Assembly (NCBI GenBank): GCA_014860565.1
Contig: JACZJN010000177.1
Span: forward strand, 1 to 44,380
Direction of reading: 5' to 3'
Source of the DNA: Bacteroidota bacterium
Lineage (GTDB): Bacteria; Bacteroidota; Ignavibacteria; SZUA-365
DNA length: 44,380 nucleotides
Shown: piece by piece, positions 43,069-44,380 of the stretch
How positions within the stretch are numbered: position 1 is the stretch's first letter
Layout of the letters: the number at the start of each line of letters is the position of its first letter
Notes under the pieces: generated by a model
Seen by the model: only the letters and a program-made list of their open reading frames with translations
Database searches by the model: none
What the model was told of the DNA's origin: nothing
Made by a program: the position numbers and the translations under genes

Positions 43069-43683
43069 ACAACAACCGACAGACGGGAACGGGAGAAAGA
43101 GCAGATGCGGCGGCGCATCATGGATGCGGCGATGGAGCTGTTCGTCAAGGAAGGGTACGGATCGGTGTCGATGCGGTATATCGCAGCGGCGATCGAGTAC
43201 AGTCCGGCCACGATCTACCTGTACTTCCGGGACAAGGACGATATCTTTTACGCCCTGCTGCAGGACGGTTTTCGCCTGCTCACGGAACGGCAGGAAGCGG
43301 TGCAGTCGATCACCGATCCGCTCGAACGGCTCGCCGCCCACGGACGCGCATACGTGGACTTCGCCCTCGAACATCCGGAACTCTACGAAATCATGTTTTC
43401 GCTGCGCGGTCCGGAAGTGCATATGAAAGCCGATGCGGATTTCGAAACGACTGGCGACTCCTACGGCATCCTCCGCCGTAACGTGCGAGAATGCCAGGAA
43501 GTCGGACATTTCGCAGGCCAGCATCCTGAAATCGTGGCCTTCGCCCTCTGGTCGCTGGTACACGGCGCGGCTTCGCTTTCCACCAACGGTCGCATGGACA
43601 TGCTTCCGCCCGAGATGCGGAGGATGCTTCTCGACGGATTCAAGGATATGCTGCCCTGGATGATGGGGAGGGAAAGCAAATGA
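43066..43683 (+). CDS. TetR-family regulator
   Basis: A 205-aa protein. The N-terminal helix-turn-helix is typical: RRRIMDAAMELFVKEGYGSV followed by SMRYIAAAIEYSPATIYLYF and RDKDDIFYALL (about 15-65). The C-terminal domain (about 75-200) has no recognised ligand and ends in a helix with DMLPWMMGRESK. Its stop codon overlaps the start of the next gene (ATGA), so the two are probably co-regulated. The operator overlaps its own start codon. Confidence 0.85.
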   Translation: MTTTDRREREKEQMRRRIMDAAMELFVKEGYGSVSMRYIAAAIEYSPATIYLYFRDKDDIFYALLQDGFRLLTERQEAVQSITDPLERLAAHGRAYVDFALEHPELYEIMFSLRGPEVHMKADADFETTGDSYGILRRNVRECQEVGHFAGQHPEIVAFALWSLVHGAASLSTNGRMDMLPPEMRRMLLDGFKDMLPWMMGRESK

Positions 43684-44380
43684 ACTCCATTCATGTTGTT
43701 TTCGGGACGGGCCCCCTCGGGATGGCGACGATGCGGGCGCTGGTCAAACGCGGACGGCAGGTGACGATGATCAACCGGTCGGGCGCGGCCGAGGTGCCCG
43801 CGGGCGTGACGGTGCTGCGCGGCGACGCTTCGTCTGTCGACAGCGCACGCGACGTCACACGCGGCGCGGCGGTGGTGTACCAATGCGCGCAGCCGGCATA
43901 CCACCAGTGGCCGGAGAAATTTCCGCCGCTGCAGCATGCGGTGCTCGAAGCCGCTGCGACACACGGCGCGAAGCTGGTGCTGGCGGAAAACCTCTACGGG
44001 TACGGAGAAGTGGACGGCGAGATGCATGAGTCGCTCCCCTTCCGCGCGACGACGCGCAAGGGGCGGGTCCGCGCCCGTATGAGCGAAGAGGCGTTCGCGG
44101 CACACCAGGCGGGACGCCTGCGTGTCGCGATCGGCCGCGGATCGGATTTCTTTGGTCCCGGTGTGCGTGCCTCCGCCCTCGGCGAAAGGGTGTTCCTTCC
44201 CGCCCTGGCGGGCAAAACACCCAGGCTCGGCGGCGCGCTCGACCTGCCGCATTCATTCACCTACATCGAGGATTTCGGCGAAGCGCTGGCGGTGCTGGGC
44301 GAGCGCGACGAGGCAGACGGACAGGCGTGGCATGTACCCAACGACACACCGGCGATTACACAGCGCGAACTGATGAATAT
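43680..44380 (+). CDS. NAD(P)-dependent epimerase/dehydratase-like protein, partial
   Basis: The frame runs open to the edge of the window (233 complete codons). It starts MNSIHVVFGTGPLGMATMRA, a Rossmann fold with GxGxxG, followed by LVKRGRQVTMINRSG and VLRGDASS. Later ENLYGYGEV and GRGSDFFGPGVRASALGERV are typical of the atypical SDR group of NAD-dependent epimerases or reductases. The gene overlaps the TetR stop as ATGA and is likely repressed by that protein. Its C-terminal end is outside the window. Confidence 0.8.
   Translation, partial: MNSIHVVFGTGPLGMATMRALVKRGRQVTMINRSGAAEVPAGVTVLRGDASSVDSARDVTRGAAVVYQCAQPAYHQWPEKFPPLQHAVLEAAATHGAKLVLAENLYGYGEVDGEMHESLPFRATTRKGRVRARMSEEAFAAHQAGRLRVAIGRGSDFFGPGVRASALGERVFLPALAGKTPRLGGALDLPHSFTYIEDFGEALAVLGERDEADGQAWHVPNDTPAITQRELMN

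Overview
Organism. The window looks like a chromosomal segment of a GC-rich bacterium of the Bacteroidota/FCB group. The best clue is the secreted GH26-like protein at 10974-12416, which ends in a type IX secretion (Por) sorting domain of the form FPNP...G.Y.....G. Several genes have clear AGGAGG-like ribosome binding sites, and two promoters look like ordinary TTGACA-17-TATAAT types. That points away from classical Bacteroidia and towards lineages such as Ignavibacteria, Kapaibacteria or Rhodothermia (inference only). No tRNA, rRNA or CRISPR array was seen.

Layout. 0.3-2.1 kb: a cell-wall amidase-like protein and an MDR oxidoreductase. 2.2-8.3 kb: toxin-antitoxin and regulator cluster on the minus strand: DUF433/DUF5615, a winged-helix regulator, a HigA-ImmA fusion, an Xre/small protein/DUF2569 operon, and an Xre-ImmA/PIN pair. 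8.4-15.2 kb: lipoproteins, a phospholipase C-like protein, a membrane protein, the GH26-like protein, then small and decayed genes. 15.3-19.2 kb: McrBC with a McrB that seems to carry two PUA/EVE-like modules. 19.2-25 kb: an AT-rich insertion holding a broken DUF6361 gene, a beta-helix/channel-like membrane protein, a dead IS256-family element and a nuclease-NACHT NTPase. 25-35.5 kb: a 1557-aa Eco57I-type methyltransferase, a SNF2/RapA-type helicase, an AlbA/Schlafen-type ATP-binding protein and a uracil-DNA-glycosylase-like protein. 36-39 kb: a Fic protein and a YjjJ-type HipA kinase. 39-44.4 kb: ordinary envelope and regulatory genes, with palindromic repeat elements between them.

How it works together. 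From about 2 to 39 kb this is a defence/addiction island: restriction (McrBC, the methyltransferase-helicase pair, a truncated ScoMcrA-like fragment), a sensor NTPase of the NACHT class, and several toxin or antitoxin genes, with pseudogenes and an IS remnant that show repeated turnover. The two best candidates for undescribed biology are (1) the nuclease-NACHT gene with its downstream channel-like partner, now separated by the IS remnant, and (2) the helicase-methyltransferase-AlbA-UDG group, whose helicase upstream region is an array of 11-bp-spaced iterons and whose internal spacer is a mosaic of perfect hairpins.
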